NCBI GenBank assembly: GCA_002348365.1
Contig: DEBC01000153.1
Location: 1-27,083 of the forward strand
Length of the DNA stretch: 27,083 bases
Source: Alphaproteobacteria bacterium UBA2966
Lineage (GTDB): Bacteria; Pseudomonadota; Alphaproteobacteria; UBA2966
Direction of reading: 5' to 3'
Shown: positions 7,332 through 15,173 of the stretch, piece by piece
How the letters are laid out: each line of letters starts with the position of its first letter
Position numbering within the stretch: the stretch's first letter is position 1
The notes under the pieces: model-generated
Seen by the model: the letters and a program-made list of their open reading frames with translations, nothing else
Databases searched by the model: none
Told to the model about the DNA's origin: nothing
Position numbers and translations under genes: made by a program

Positions 7332-8672
7332 TCAATGCACTGTTGGATTGGGGAGACCAAGACGTTCAGCCGGTTGCTCGAATCCCCTTTGCAGCATCTC
7401 CTCCAATAGCAAGTCGACCACATCTTGTCGGCCGAGATGTTGCGCCGAATCTGCCAACATTTGGGTAAAGATATTGCGTTGGGCGTGACTTCCGCCAATT
7501 TGCCACAAGCTTCGCCGCGCCGGTATAAGGACATCCAGCACCCTCTGATGCTCGCCCCGTTGATGCGCGATAGCCCCCTCTGCCGCAGGCAAGACGGCGG
7601 TGCGGACACGCGCGGCGTTGTTGGTCTCATCGGTAGTGGCAAAGTCCCGCAGAGCCGCCAGATACTTCTCCACGGCCGCGTCCCGACCGGCAGATGAGAG
7701 TGCCGTGGCCACGTGCGCGCTCGACAACGGCGCGGCCTGATTGCCGATGCGGCCCTCGGCAACGTCGGCGACGGGTTCCCAGCGGTCACCGACATCGTGA
7801 CCGTGCATTCCCAGATGCTTCAGTAGATCGACACAATTCTGAAAGTCGCCGTAATGGCTGGGATTGGCCTTGATCAGCGGCGAGCCCGGATTACGGATGT
7901 GCTGATCATAGAGATCCACCACTGTGTCCAATTCGCCGCGTGCGAGATGGAAAAGACTGCGATGCCACCACAAGTGATGGACGAAGTTGTTCAGACCCGA
8001 CCAGTGGTCCTTGAGACCATCAAGCCAGGCAATGCCGTCTTCGTGGCGACCCTGCATCTCCATGACGTGGGCGACCGTGTGCGCGCCCCAGCCGTTGGTC
8101 GGGTCGCGCTCGATCGAATCGCGGCCGTAGCGCTCGGCGTCGGTGTAAAAGCCGTTTTCCTCGTTGCCGAAGGCGCGCAGAGCCTGAAAGTGAGTGAACC
8201 CGGCAACGTCGCCAGACCAGGCTGGGGCGGCGCGCTCGATGATATTTCGCATCCAGACACTTTCGCCGATCCAAAACAGCTCCAATTGCGCCAGGCGCTG
8301 AGCCAGAAGATCGAGGGGGTAGGCCTGCAGCAAGGTCTCATAATGGCTCACCGCCTCAAGAACCTGCCCGTTGAGCAATGCCGAAAGCGCAGCGATGTAC
8401 CCTTGCTCGCGCTCGTTCGCGGTTCCGCCTGCCCTCGCCGCGTCCAATTCGGCCCGCGCCTCCGGATAGCGCTGCGGCAATCTGACACCGACGATGAGCA
8501 GGCCTTTGATGAGGTGTCCAAGGACGCAGCCAGGGTCTGCCTCTAGCGCAGCGTTGACATGAGCCATCGTGTCGAGTTTCTGGCCAATGAAGCTCTCCGC
8601 TGCCAAGCTCAAAGCGTGGGCCGTTTCGGCACTTTCGGTACTGAGCGCGAGTCCCCGATCGTCGTATTGCAT
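7332..8672 (-). CDS. TTC38-like tetratricopeptide repeat protein
   Basis: This 446-residue, mostly helical protein has no visible signal peptide or catalytic motif. It reads as a chain of TPR-like helical pairs (for example TMAHVNAALEADPGCVLGHL, then LEAVSHYETLLQAYPLDLLA). In the middle come GWGAHTVAHVMEMQGRHEDG and LNNFVHHLWWHRSLFHLARG, which match the TTC38 family signature known from human TTC38 and bacterial homologues. The biochemical role of that family is not established to my knowledge. The gene starts 4 bases after the stop of one Rieske gene and ends 15 bases before another, so it is translated as part of the oxygenase operon. It could be an assembly factor or a scaffold; that is inference. 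Confidence 0.8.
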   Translation of the reverse strand: MQYDDRGLALSTESAETAHALSLAAESFIGQKLDTMAHVNAALEADPGCVLGHLIKGLLIVGVRLPQRYPEARAELDAARAGGTANEREQGYIAALSALLNGQVLEAVSHYETLLQAYPLDLLAQRLAQLELFWIGESVWMRNIIERAAPAWSGDVAGFTHFQALRAFGNEENGFYTDAERYGRDSIERDPTNGWGAHTVAHVMEMQGRHEDGIAWLDGLKDHWSGLNNFVHHLWWHRSLFHLARGELDTVVDLYDQHIRNPGSPLIKANPSHYGDFQNCVDLLKHLGMHGHDVGDRWEPVADVAEGRIGNQAAPLSSAHVATALSSAGRDAAVEKYLAALRDFATTDETNNAARVRTAVLPAAEGAIAHQRGEHQRVLDVLIPARRSLWQIGGSHAQRNIFTQMLADSAQHLGRQDVVDLLLEEMLQRGFEQPAERLGLPNPTVH

Positions 8673-8676
8673 ATCT

Positions 8677-10038
8677 CTAACCAGCGAACTCCGCTTCTAC
8701 GTCCTTGAAGCGGCCCTCGACAAACTCCTGTCGCTCAATTCCGCGATAGGCATCACCTTCGAGCATGACCTCAGTCAGACGTGTACCCACGTCGAACAGG
8801 AGTTTTCTGTCTTCCGGCTCGCTCGACCGTTCGGGAATACGCAGCACGGTATCGTGCGTGTAAGTCAGGATCGGCCCATCATTCTGCCCGGCGGGCTTCG
8901 GCAGTGCGCCGGGGATTTCACCACGTATGGCCTGACGCATCTGACGCCGGCGCATTTGGACGCCTTCATCGGTGGCACCGGGGTGTTCCAAACCGTGCCG
9001 GGCAATACGACGCTGCCCAACTATGGCTTCCCAGTCACCAGGATTGCGTTGCTGCTCCTCGTAGGTATCCCGCGCCACTTGGGCATCGAAGTCGATTCTG
9101 TTGTGGCCGATCATGGATTCATCACGGTTGCGGTCTGGATCGAGACGTTCGTTCAGGTGGGCCCAGCCAAACATGACGCTGTTCTCATCATCGATGGGCA
9201 TCATCCAGCGAGTGTTGCCGACGCGCAGGAAATAGCTCTCACTCTTGCCTTGTTCCCATACCGTTCCAGCCTCACCGATGTTGGGACCGATGGCATGGTT
9301 ACAACGCAGCCAGACCATTTCTGGTGACGTGCGGCGTACGGAGGCATAGATGACGTCCTCGCCGTCTCCGACTTCAAAATACTGAGGCACCGGGATCTCA
9401 TCCCAGGCCGGTGTCAGATGGATCCCGTTGTAGCGGCTGTGCAGGAACACACCATGGATCGGATCCATGTAGTTGTCCGTCACCTGCAACCAGTTGCAGG
9501 GAAAACGGATTGAAAAACCCTTCAACCGGTTGTCCCAAAGATCGTAGCCGTCGAACTCGGGGAAATCCGGCTGCAACTCGGCGGGGCCCATATAAGCGAA
9601 AACCAGGCCGCCTTTTTCCAATGCCGGATAGGCGCCGTGAAGAAATGAATCCTTGAGTTTCGAATTCGGAGGTTCGCCGGGCGTCACCAGGATGGTTCCA
9701 TCGGCGTCGAAAAGCCAACCGTGGTAGCAGCAACGGATGCCTCGCTCGGAGACGATACCGTATTCCAGCGACGTGCCGCGATGGCTGCAATGGCGATGAA
9801 GGACTCCGACCTGGCCTGACTTGTCACGATAGGCGACGAGGTCTTCACCCATGATACGGATGGCATGTGGCAGATCCGTCAGGTTTTCGGACAGACACAC
9901 CGGTTGCCAGAAATGCCTTAAATGCTCACCCATCGGCGTGCCCGGACCCGTATGTGTAAGCTCGGGATCCTCCTCCGGAATGTCACGAAGGCAATATCCC
10001 GCGTAGCCCTGCGGTTTAGCCCCTTCCTGAACTGTCAT
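8677..10038 (-). CDS. Rieske non-haem iron oxygenase alpha subunit (phthalate/LigXa-like), copy 2
   Basis: The start MTVQEGAKPQGYAG at 10038 follows an AGGGAG site and gives 453 residues; a longer in-frame extension upstream overlaps the previous gene and is rejected. The Rieske ligands are C84-x-H86 (HRHCSHRG) and C103-x2-H106 (IRCCYHGWL). The mononuclear iron site is D192-x2-H195-x4-H200 (YMDPIHGVFLH). GPGTPMGEHLRHFWQPVC, GDWEAIVGQRRIARH and TDEGV align with its two paralogues. Around the iron site it differs most from the others (PIHGVF), which suggests a different substrate or position of attack. It lies 10 bases after the stop of copy 3. Confidence 0.93.
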   Translation of the reverse strand: MTVQEGAKPQGYAGYCLRDIPEEDPELTHTGPGTPMGEHLRHFWQPVCLSENLTDLPHAIRIMGEDLVAYRDKSGQVGVLHRHCSHRGTSLEYGIVSERGIRCCYHGWLFDADGTILVTPGEPPNSKLKDSFLHGAYPALEKGGLVFAYMGPAELQPDFPEFDGYDLWDNRLKGFSIRFPCNWLQVTDNYMDPIHGVFLHSRYNGIHLTPAWDEIPVPQYFEVGDGEDVIYASVRRTSPEMVWLRCNHAIGPNIGEAGTVWEQGKSESYFLRVGNTRWMMPIDDENSVMFGWAHLNERLDPDRNRDESMIGHNRIDFDAQVARDTYEEQQRNPGDWEAIVGQRRIARHGLEHPGATDEGVQMRRRQMRQAIRGEIPGALPKPAGQNDGPILTYTHDTVLRIPERSSEPEDRKLLFDVGTRLTEVMLEGDAYRGIERQEFVEGRFKDVEAEFAG

Positions 10039-10048
10039 TTCGCACTCC

Positions 10049-11464
10049 CTATTCGGCCGCCTCCAGATACCCGCCATCGAGCTCGTCGAACCGGGCTCGG
10101 ATATGTTCTTCGCGGTTGGCACTAGGAACCTCGTCACCTTCCTGCATGATCTGGAACACTTGCTGCCCCAGGGCATGCATCACCTCCATATCGTCCTTGC
10201 CGGGATCTTTTGGCACGGTCATTACGGAGTCCTGGGTGTAGATGTGCAGCTTGTTCTTCCCACTCTCATCGATCTCAAGCGACTTGTGTGGAGGGGTATT
10301 GCCGCGCACCATTTCGCGCAGCAACTTGCGGCACATGTATACCCCCGCATCGCCAGAAGCCGGGTTCTCATAGGCATGGATGGCAATCGCACGCTGGCCA
10401 ACCATGGCCTCGTAGTCACCAGGCGCTCGCTGACCTTCCTCATAGGCGCGATCACCCACGACACCACCGAGGAAGTCGAGCTTCTCCAGGCCGACTTTTT
10501 CTTCAACGCCGAGATGGAGAGGGTCAACCTCGTCGTTGAAATGACGCCAGCCCAGCACGAGCATGTTCTCGTCGTCGACTGGCACGTGCCAGCGAGTCCA
10601 CACGGTTTGCGAGCGGCGCGAGGTCCGCGCTGAAGGGAATGTGCAGCCGATCTGTAGATAGTTCGGGAAGATGGTCTCGACGATGCGGACCCAGACTGTC
10701 TGGTCGTCAGCATTGCGCCGGCAGGCGATGAAGCACATGCCGTTACCACCCCGGGTCGGTTCCCAGACGAGGGCCGGCTGCTCGGTGAAGCCCATAGGCG
10801 CCGCGTAATCCATGCCCTCGATCTCTGAATCGTTGACGCCCTGGACCGTCATCATCTGAGGATTGTGCAGCGTGCCCACGTGCAGATGGTCCATGATGTT
10901 CTCGTAGACCTGGAGCCAGTTGCACGGACTGAACAGGGACATCGGTACGAGCTTGTTGCCCTCGGGCCGGTGATAAGTGTCAAAGTCGGGAAAGGCCGGC
11001 TTCTCGTCGGGCGGCCCCATGTACGCGAACACGAGACCATCGCGCTCGAACGCGGGATAGGCACCGTGATAGACGGTATCGTATATCTTGCTGTCCTTCG
11101 GCTCAGCCGGCATTTCCAATATCGTGCCGTCGACGTCATAAACCCAGCCGTGGTAGCAGCAGCGAATACCCTTGGGTTGAATGATGCCGTACTCGAGTGA
11201 GGTGCCGCGGTGGCTGCAATGACGCTGCAGCACACCGACCGTTCCCGACCGGTCGCGAAACGCCACCAGATCCTCACCCATTATGCGAATCGCCTTGGGT
11301 ACATCGGTGAGCTGTTCCGACATGCAGACCGGCTGCCATTGCTTGCGCATGACCTCACCCATCGGCGTGCCCGGATCCGTGCTGGTGAGTTCGGGGTCGT
11401 GCGCGGGGATTGAAGTCTTGTGATAGGCGCCGTACGGCATATGCGCCATCTTGTCCTTGTTCAT
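10049..11464 (-). CDS. Rieske non-haem iron oxygenase alpha subunit (phthalate/LigXa-like), copy 3
   Basis: This is the first gene of the minus-strand operon, next to the LysR-controlled gap. Its 471 residues hold the Rieske ligands C83-x-H85 (QRHCSHRG) and C102-x2-H105 (IRCCYHGWV), and the iron site D192-x2-H195-x4-H200 (IMDHLHVGTLHN). It shares DPGTPMGEVMRKQWQPVC, IMGEDLVAFRD, HGAYPAFERDGLVFAYMGPP and GDYEAMVGQRAIAIH with the other copies. The ATG at 11464 has a GGGAGAGAG site. Tandem copies imply duplication followed by divergence. Without a partner reductase or a known neighbour, the substrate remains open; aromatic acids or O/N-methyl groups are typical for the wider family. Confidence 0.93.
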   Translation of the reverse strand: MNKDKMAHMPYGAYHKTSIPAHDPELTSTDPGTPMGEVMRKQWQPVCMSEQLTDVPKAIRIMGEDLVAFRDRSGTVGVLQRHCSHRGTSLEYGIIQPKGIRCCYHGWVYDVDGTILEMPAEPKDSKIYDTVYHGAYPAFERDGLVFAYMGPPDEKPAFPDFDTYHRPEGNKLVPMSLFSPCNWLQVYENIMDHLHVGTLHNPQMMTVQGVNDSEIEGMDYAAPMGFTEQPALVWEPTRGGNGMCFIACRRNADDQTVWVRIVETIFPNYLQIGCTFPSARTSRRSQTVWTRWHVPVDDENMLVLGWRHFNDEVDPLHLGVEEKVGLEKLDFLGGVVGDRAYEEGQRAPGDYEAMVGQRAIAIHAYENPASGDAGVYMCRKLLREMVRGNTPPHKSLEIDESGKNKLHIYTQDSVMTVPKDPGKDDMEVMHALGQQVFQIMQEGDEVPSANREEHIRARFDELDGGYLEAAE

Positions 11465-11572
11465 GTCGATCTCTCTCCCTGAATTACCGTCAAACGCGAG
11501 ATTAGCGGCTTCACTTGGACGAGTTGAAGGCCTCTCTCGGCATGGGTCCTGGCGACCACTGCATTCATGTCC

Positions 11573-11632
11573 AATGGGATGATATCCATTCTATTATTCT
11601 ATTAAAAATGATATTATTTGAAGAATATCATT
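11573..11632. promoter_or_regulatory. AT-rich operator region between the Rieske operon and the LysR gene
   Basis: The strongest element is an inverted repeat at 11607-11632 with perfect 9-base arms AATGATATT and AATATCATT around an 8-base spacer, the dyad size usual for LysR-type regulators. A second, shorter dyad (AATGG...CCATT, 11573-11590) also has an 8-base spacer. Between them ATTCTATT occurs twice in tandem (11588-11603). The region is strikingly AT-rich in an otherwise GC-rich window. It lies between two divergent starts, so the regulator probably binds here to control itself and the operon. Confidence 0.6.
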
Positions 11633-11658
11633 CATTTCTTTCATATTTTTTCACGTCG

Positions 11659-12528
11659 ATGAACCTCCGCCAGCTCCGCACCTTGACCGCCCTGCTCGAC
11701 CAGCACAGCTTCTCCGCCGCGGGTGAGAGGGTAGGTCTTAGCCAGTCCGCAGTCAGCGTGCAGATGCGTCAACTGGAAGAAGACCTTGGAGCTTCCCTCT
11801 TCGACCGCAATTCACGGCCGCCCCAACTTACCGAAACTGGCGAAAACATTGCTCTTTTGGCCCAGGATGTCCTTGGCCAGATTGAACATATTCGAAGCGT
11901 CGCCGCGAGTCGGATTGTCGTCGACACCGTTTCCATCGGGTTCATATCAACCGCCCTGCCGACCCTTTTGCCGACCGTGCTTAGCGGGCTGAGAGAGAGA
12001 TATCCCGATATCGAGATCGCTGTGAAATTCGGGCTTTCGGAGGAATTGGCGTATGCGGTCGCCCGACAGGAACTGGACTTCGCGATTCAGACGGTGCCAC
12101 GCGAGAACATTCCCGAACTCGTCATTACAGAGATCGCATCGGAGCCTCTCTACGTAATAGGTCCGCTGTCACAGGCGGACGCAACGAGCGATGCCGAACT
12201 TGCCCAGCGCATGCCGTTCATCTTCTTCACCAAAGCCGCCTGGCTAGGGCAGCAGATAGCGGCGAGGCTACAGTCTCGCGGCATCGAGGTTGATGAGGGG
12301 TTCGAGGTCAATTCGAATGAGGCCGCGGTGCAACTCGTGATCGAAGGTTTCGGTGTCTCCATCGTGCCTCACGGCTTCCTCTCACCACCTCTTTCCGAAC
12401 AAGTCGTCCGTATTCCGTTCTGCCGGCCCGTCGAGGTCCGAAAGCTTGCCCTCATCAGTCCCATCCAGAGTGGGAAAATCCCCATCGCGGAAGCTATCCA
12501 CGACATCCTCGCTGAAGCGGCCGCGTAA
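11659..12528 (+). CDS. LysR-family transcriptional regulator
   Basis: The 289-residue protein begins MNLRQLRTLTALLDQHSFS and has the standard N-terminal winged helix-turn-helix (AAGERVGLSQSAVSVQMRQL, LEEDLGASLFDRN). A substrate-binding domain follows, with the usual two lobes (SIGFISTALPTLLPTVLSGL, YPDIEIAVKFG, IEGFGVSIVP). I chose the ATG at 11659 because it gives the family's normal N-terminus; the frame is open upstream through the operator but shows no similarity. It is divergent from the seven-gene oxygenase operon and is its likely effector-responsive regulator. Target and effector are inferred, not shown. Confidence 0.92.
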   Translation: MNLRQLRTLTALLDQHSFSAAGERVGLSQSAVSVQMRQLEEDLGASLFDRNSRPPQLTETGENIALLAQDVLGQIEHIRSVAASRIVVDTVSIGFISTALPTLLPTVLSGLRERYPDIEIAVKFGLSEELAYAVARQELDFAIQTVPRENIPELVITEIASEPLYVIGPLSQADATSDAELAQRMPFIFFTKAAWLGQQIAARLQSRGIEVDEGFEVNSNEAAVQLVIEGFGVSIVPHGFLSPPLSEQVVRIPFCRPVEVRKLALISPIQSGKIPIAEAIHDILAEAAA

Positions 12529-12616
12529 TGTCCCACTATCGTGGCCGTGACTGCGAAGGGCAATTCCTTTACGCCGCCCAACGCGACTGGTAGTCGAATA
12601 GCAGGGAGAGATTGCC

Positions 12617-13551
12617 ATGACGGATGGACCGGGCTTCGACCCTGGTGCGGTGGCGCTGCTTGGTCTCGGAGAAGCCGGTTCCGCCATCGCCACCGGTTTA
12701 TGCGGCGAAGGCGGTTGGCGCAGCGGCGCTCCTGGGCGAGAAGTCGTGGCCATCGACATCGCGTTGGCGATGGGCCCAGGGGCAGAGCCATGGCGACCCA
12801 TGCAGAGAAACTGGATCTTCCAATTCAGCGCAACTTCACGGACGCCTTGTCAGCCTGTGATCTGGTGATATCGGTGGTGACTGGCGAGGAAGCCGCCTCT
12901 GCAGTACGCATGGCCGGCAAATGGCTACGCCCCGGCACTCTCTAAGCGGTTTTCAACACAATCACTGGCCCTCAAACCATTGCCGTAGCCGCTGAACTCG
13001 AACCTCACGATGTCGACTTCGTCGATGTGGCGGTGATGGGTTCCTTCAAGGCGGTCGGTCACCGCATTCCTTTGGTGGTGTTAGGTCCTCGTGCGCCCGA
13101 GATGGCCGCCTTCCTGGACACCATTGGCGCCCCTGGCAAAATCTTGAGCGACGGCATTGGCGATGCCAGTGCCATCAAGATCCTTCGGTCGATCCTGATG
13201 AGGGGTATCGAGGCGCTGTCGGTGGAGTTCCTCGTGGCGGCTCGGCGCCAGGGACTGGTCGATCAGGCGCTCGACAATCTCGACGACGTCGACGCCATGG
13301 GACTCGCGGAATTCGTCAAGGTCATGGCCATCACCCATCTCGCGCATGCCAAACGGCGCATGGAGGAGATGGAGAAAACGATCCAGAATTTGGAGGAAAC
13401 AGGCGTTCCGCCGCTGATGAGCGAGGCCATTCGCCAGTCGCATCAGAGAACCGTCAGCGCGAACCTTGATCCTGGCGAAATCGCTGAGGCCGACCTGAAC
13501 GAAGCAATACGTATCCTGGACGACCTGGTCGTCGGACCGAAGAGCCCCTGA
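12617..13551 (+). pseudogene. Broken NAD-dependent 6PGDH/HIBADH-like dehydrogenase (DUF1932 type)
   Basis: The start (GGGAGAG site, then MTDGPGFDPGAVALLGLGEA) carries the Rossmann motif GLGEAGSA. After PGAEPWRP the frame is lost; adding one C to the CCC run at 12797-12799 restores HAEKLDLPIQRNFTDALSAC and SVVTGEEAASAVRMAG. A TAA at 12943-12945 then interrupts PGTL-x-AVFNTITGPQTI, where Tyr is plausible. The frame continues through SAIKILRSILMRGIEAL and HAKRRMEEMEKTIQNLEE plus TGVPPLMSEA, the C-terminal domain of phosphogluconate-dehydrogenase-like proteins (PF09130). Intact, it would be about 311 residues. Two independent lesions argue for a real pseudogene rather than a read error. It probably served the same pathway as the neighbouring operon. 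Confidence 0.85.
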
Positions 13552-13563
13552 TCCCTTGATAAT

Positions 13564-14952
13564 TCAGCGGCGAGCTGCCCGTCGGCGAGCCGCCTTGAGC
13601 GCCCTGTCGAGTTCCGGGAAGTAGCGGACCGTTTCTTCTTCGATGGTATGCCGGATGGTCTGCTTGAATTCCTTGGCGATGTAACGATCTTTCGTATCGT
13701 TGTCCCGGTTCATCTCGTCGATGGACGGGGTGGCGGCATTGCCAAGAATAAATTCGCGCAGCCAGCGGATCTGGTACTCGTAGGCCCACAGGTTTGAGTG
13801 GGTCACCACGTTGAGCATGCCTATGAAATAAAGCCCCGGCCACTCCGGTGGAATGACCCGTTTCCAGAGGCGAATATGATTATTTGCGCGTGGCACGATG
13901 TCCTCGGAAAGGAACGGCAAGTCTATGAGATAGCCGGTGGCGGCGACGAGAACGTCGAACTCGCCCGAGGTTCCGTCGGTGAAGTGAATGGTCTGACCGT
14001 CGATCCGTTCGACGCCGTGTTTCACATCGATGCGGCGATAGGCAATGTCGTTGACGACGGTCCCGCTACTGGTGGCGTGGACGCGCTCGGTCACCGGCGG
14101 CAAGCCGAGCTTGGTCGGTTCGCCATGGACGCACCAGACGAGAAACTTCACCAATCTCTGACGCAACCAACTGGGCACCCAAGGCTTCATGAAGTAGTCG
14201 GTGAGGTCCGTGAAGGCCACGCCGAACACCATCTTCGGTGCGATCCAGACACCGGAACGAGCCACCAGCACACAACGTTTCGCGTGTACGCAGACGTCAC
14301 TCGCCACATCGACCGCCGAGTTGCCGATTCCGACGACGCAGATCCGCTTGCCGACCATCGGCTCGGGCTCCTTGTAGTCGTGCGAATGCATGTACGTGCC
14401 TTTGAAATCGTCCTGGAACATGGGCACGTGCACGGGCTTGGTCAGATGTCCTGTACAGACGCAGACCGCATCGAAAACGTGCTTCGCACCCTCGACCGTG
14501 GTGATTTCCCACTTCGGGTCTTCTTTTCCCGGCTCGAACAGCGGCTTTAGTTCAGCAACCTCCGAGTTGAAGCGAATCCTCTCCATCACACCGAAGTGCT
14601 CGGCATAATCCTTAAAGTAGGCGTGCATATCCTCGTGGCTGGGAAATCGCTGCACGTCGTCCTTGAACAGGTAGTCCCGGAAGTTGGTGACGTTCTTAGC
14701 CGTGTTGATGTGGAGTGTACGATAGGCAGACGAACGGCCACTGTCGTTCATGTAACACCACAGCCCGCCCACCTGAGTTCCGATCTCGAACACGGTGACG
14801 TCGAGTCCAACCTCGATCAGGTGCTTGGCCGCACAGAGACCGGAGGCACCCGCCCCGATGACTCCGATTCTTTGCGCTGGATGCGGGCTCTCAGCGGCGC
14901 TATGCGAGGATTGCGGTTCTTGATCGGCTTCAGCGACGGCTGCCGGACTCAT
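13564..14952 (-). CDS. Flavin-containing monooxygenase (class B, FMO-like)
   Basis: This 462-residue enzyme should use FAD, NADPH and oxygen to oxidise nitrogen, sulfur or carbonyl groups. It shows the FAD-binding GAGASG (33-38), the FMO fingerprint F-x-G-x3-H-x3-Y in FKGTYMHSHDY (183-193), the NADPH-binding GIGNSA (208-213) and the ATGY linker before LIDLPFL. The first 25 residues are a low-complexity lead. The ATG at 14952 has an AAGGGA site. The gene converges with the broken dehydrogenase gene and diverges from the broken exporter gene, so it is transcribed alone. A link to the Rieske operon is possible but not shown. The motif F-x-G-x3-H-x3-Y separates it from Baeyer-Villiger enzymes with a longer motif. 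Confidence 0.92.
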   Translation of the reverse strand: MSPAAVAEADQEPQSSHSAAESPHPAQRIGVIGAGASGLCAAKHLIEVGLDVTVFEIGTQVGGLWCYMNDSGRSSAYRTLHINTAKNVTNFRDYLFKDDVQRFPSHEDMHAYFKDYAEHFGVMERIRFNSEVAELKPLFEPGKEDPKWEITTVEGAKHVFDAVCVCTGHLTKPVHVPMFQDDFKGTYMHSHDYKEPEPMVGKRICVVGIGNSAVDVASDVCVHAKRCVLVARSGVWIAPKMVFGVAFTDLTDYFMKPWVPSWLRQRLVKFLVWCVHGEPTKLGLPPVTERVHATSSGTVVNDIAYRRIDVKHGVERIDGQTIHFTDGTSGEFDVLVAATGYLIDLPFLSEDIVPRANNHIRLWKRVIPPEWPGLYFIGMLNVVTHSNLWAYEYQIRWLREFILGNAATPSIDEMNRDNDTKDRYIAKEFKQTIRHTIEEETVRYFPELDRALKAARRRAARR

Positions 14953-15173
14953 GGGATTCCCTTACGATGTCTCTGTTTAGGTTTGGGCAGAAAATAGAGG
15001 TTTCGCGTGTTTCTTTGCAACTGGTGCCGGCTACCTTAATTTTGTGCGAGAAATGTGCGGATATGGCGGCGCCTATTCGCGCAGCAGACGTCGCCACAGG
15101 TCACGTAATGAAATATCCCATCCCCCATCGCCCCGACGCCAACTCGTAGCGCCACATAAGCCGACGGACCTCG

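Noticed and set aside
6087..9327. Several long plus-strand open frames opposite the Rieske and TPR genes
   Set aside because: They overlap genes with intact catalytic motifs, have no ribosome-binding sites or family similarity, and reflect GC-rich codon bias on the opposite strand.
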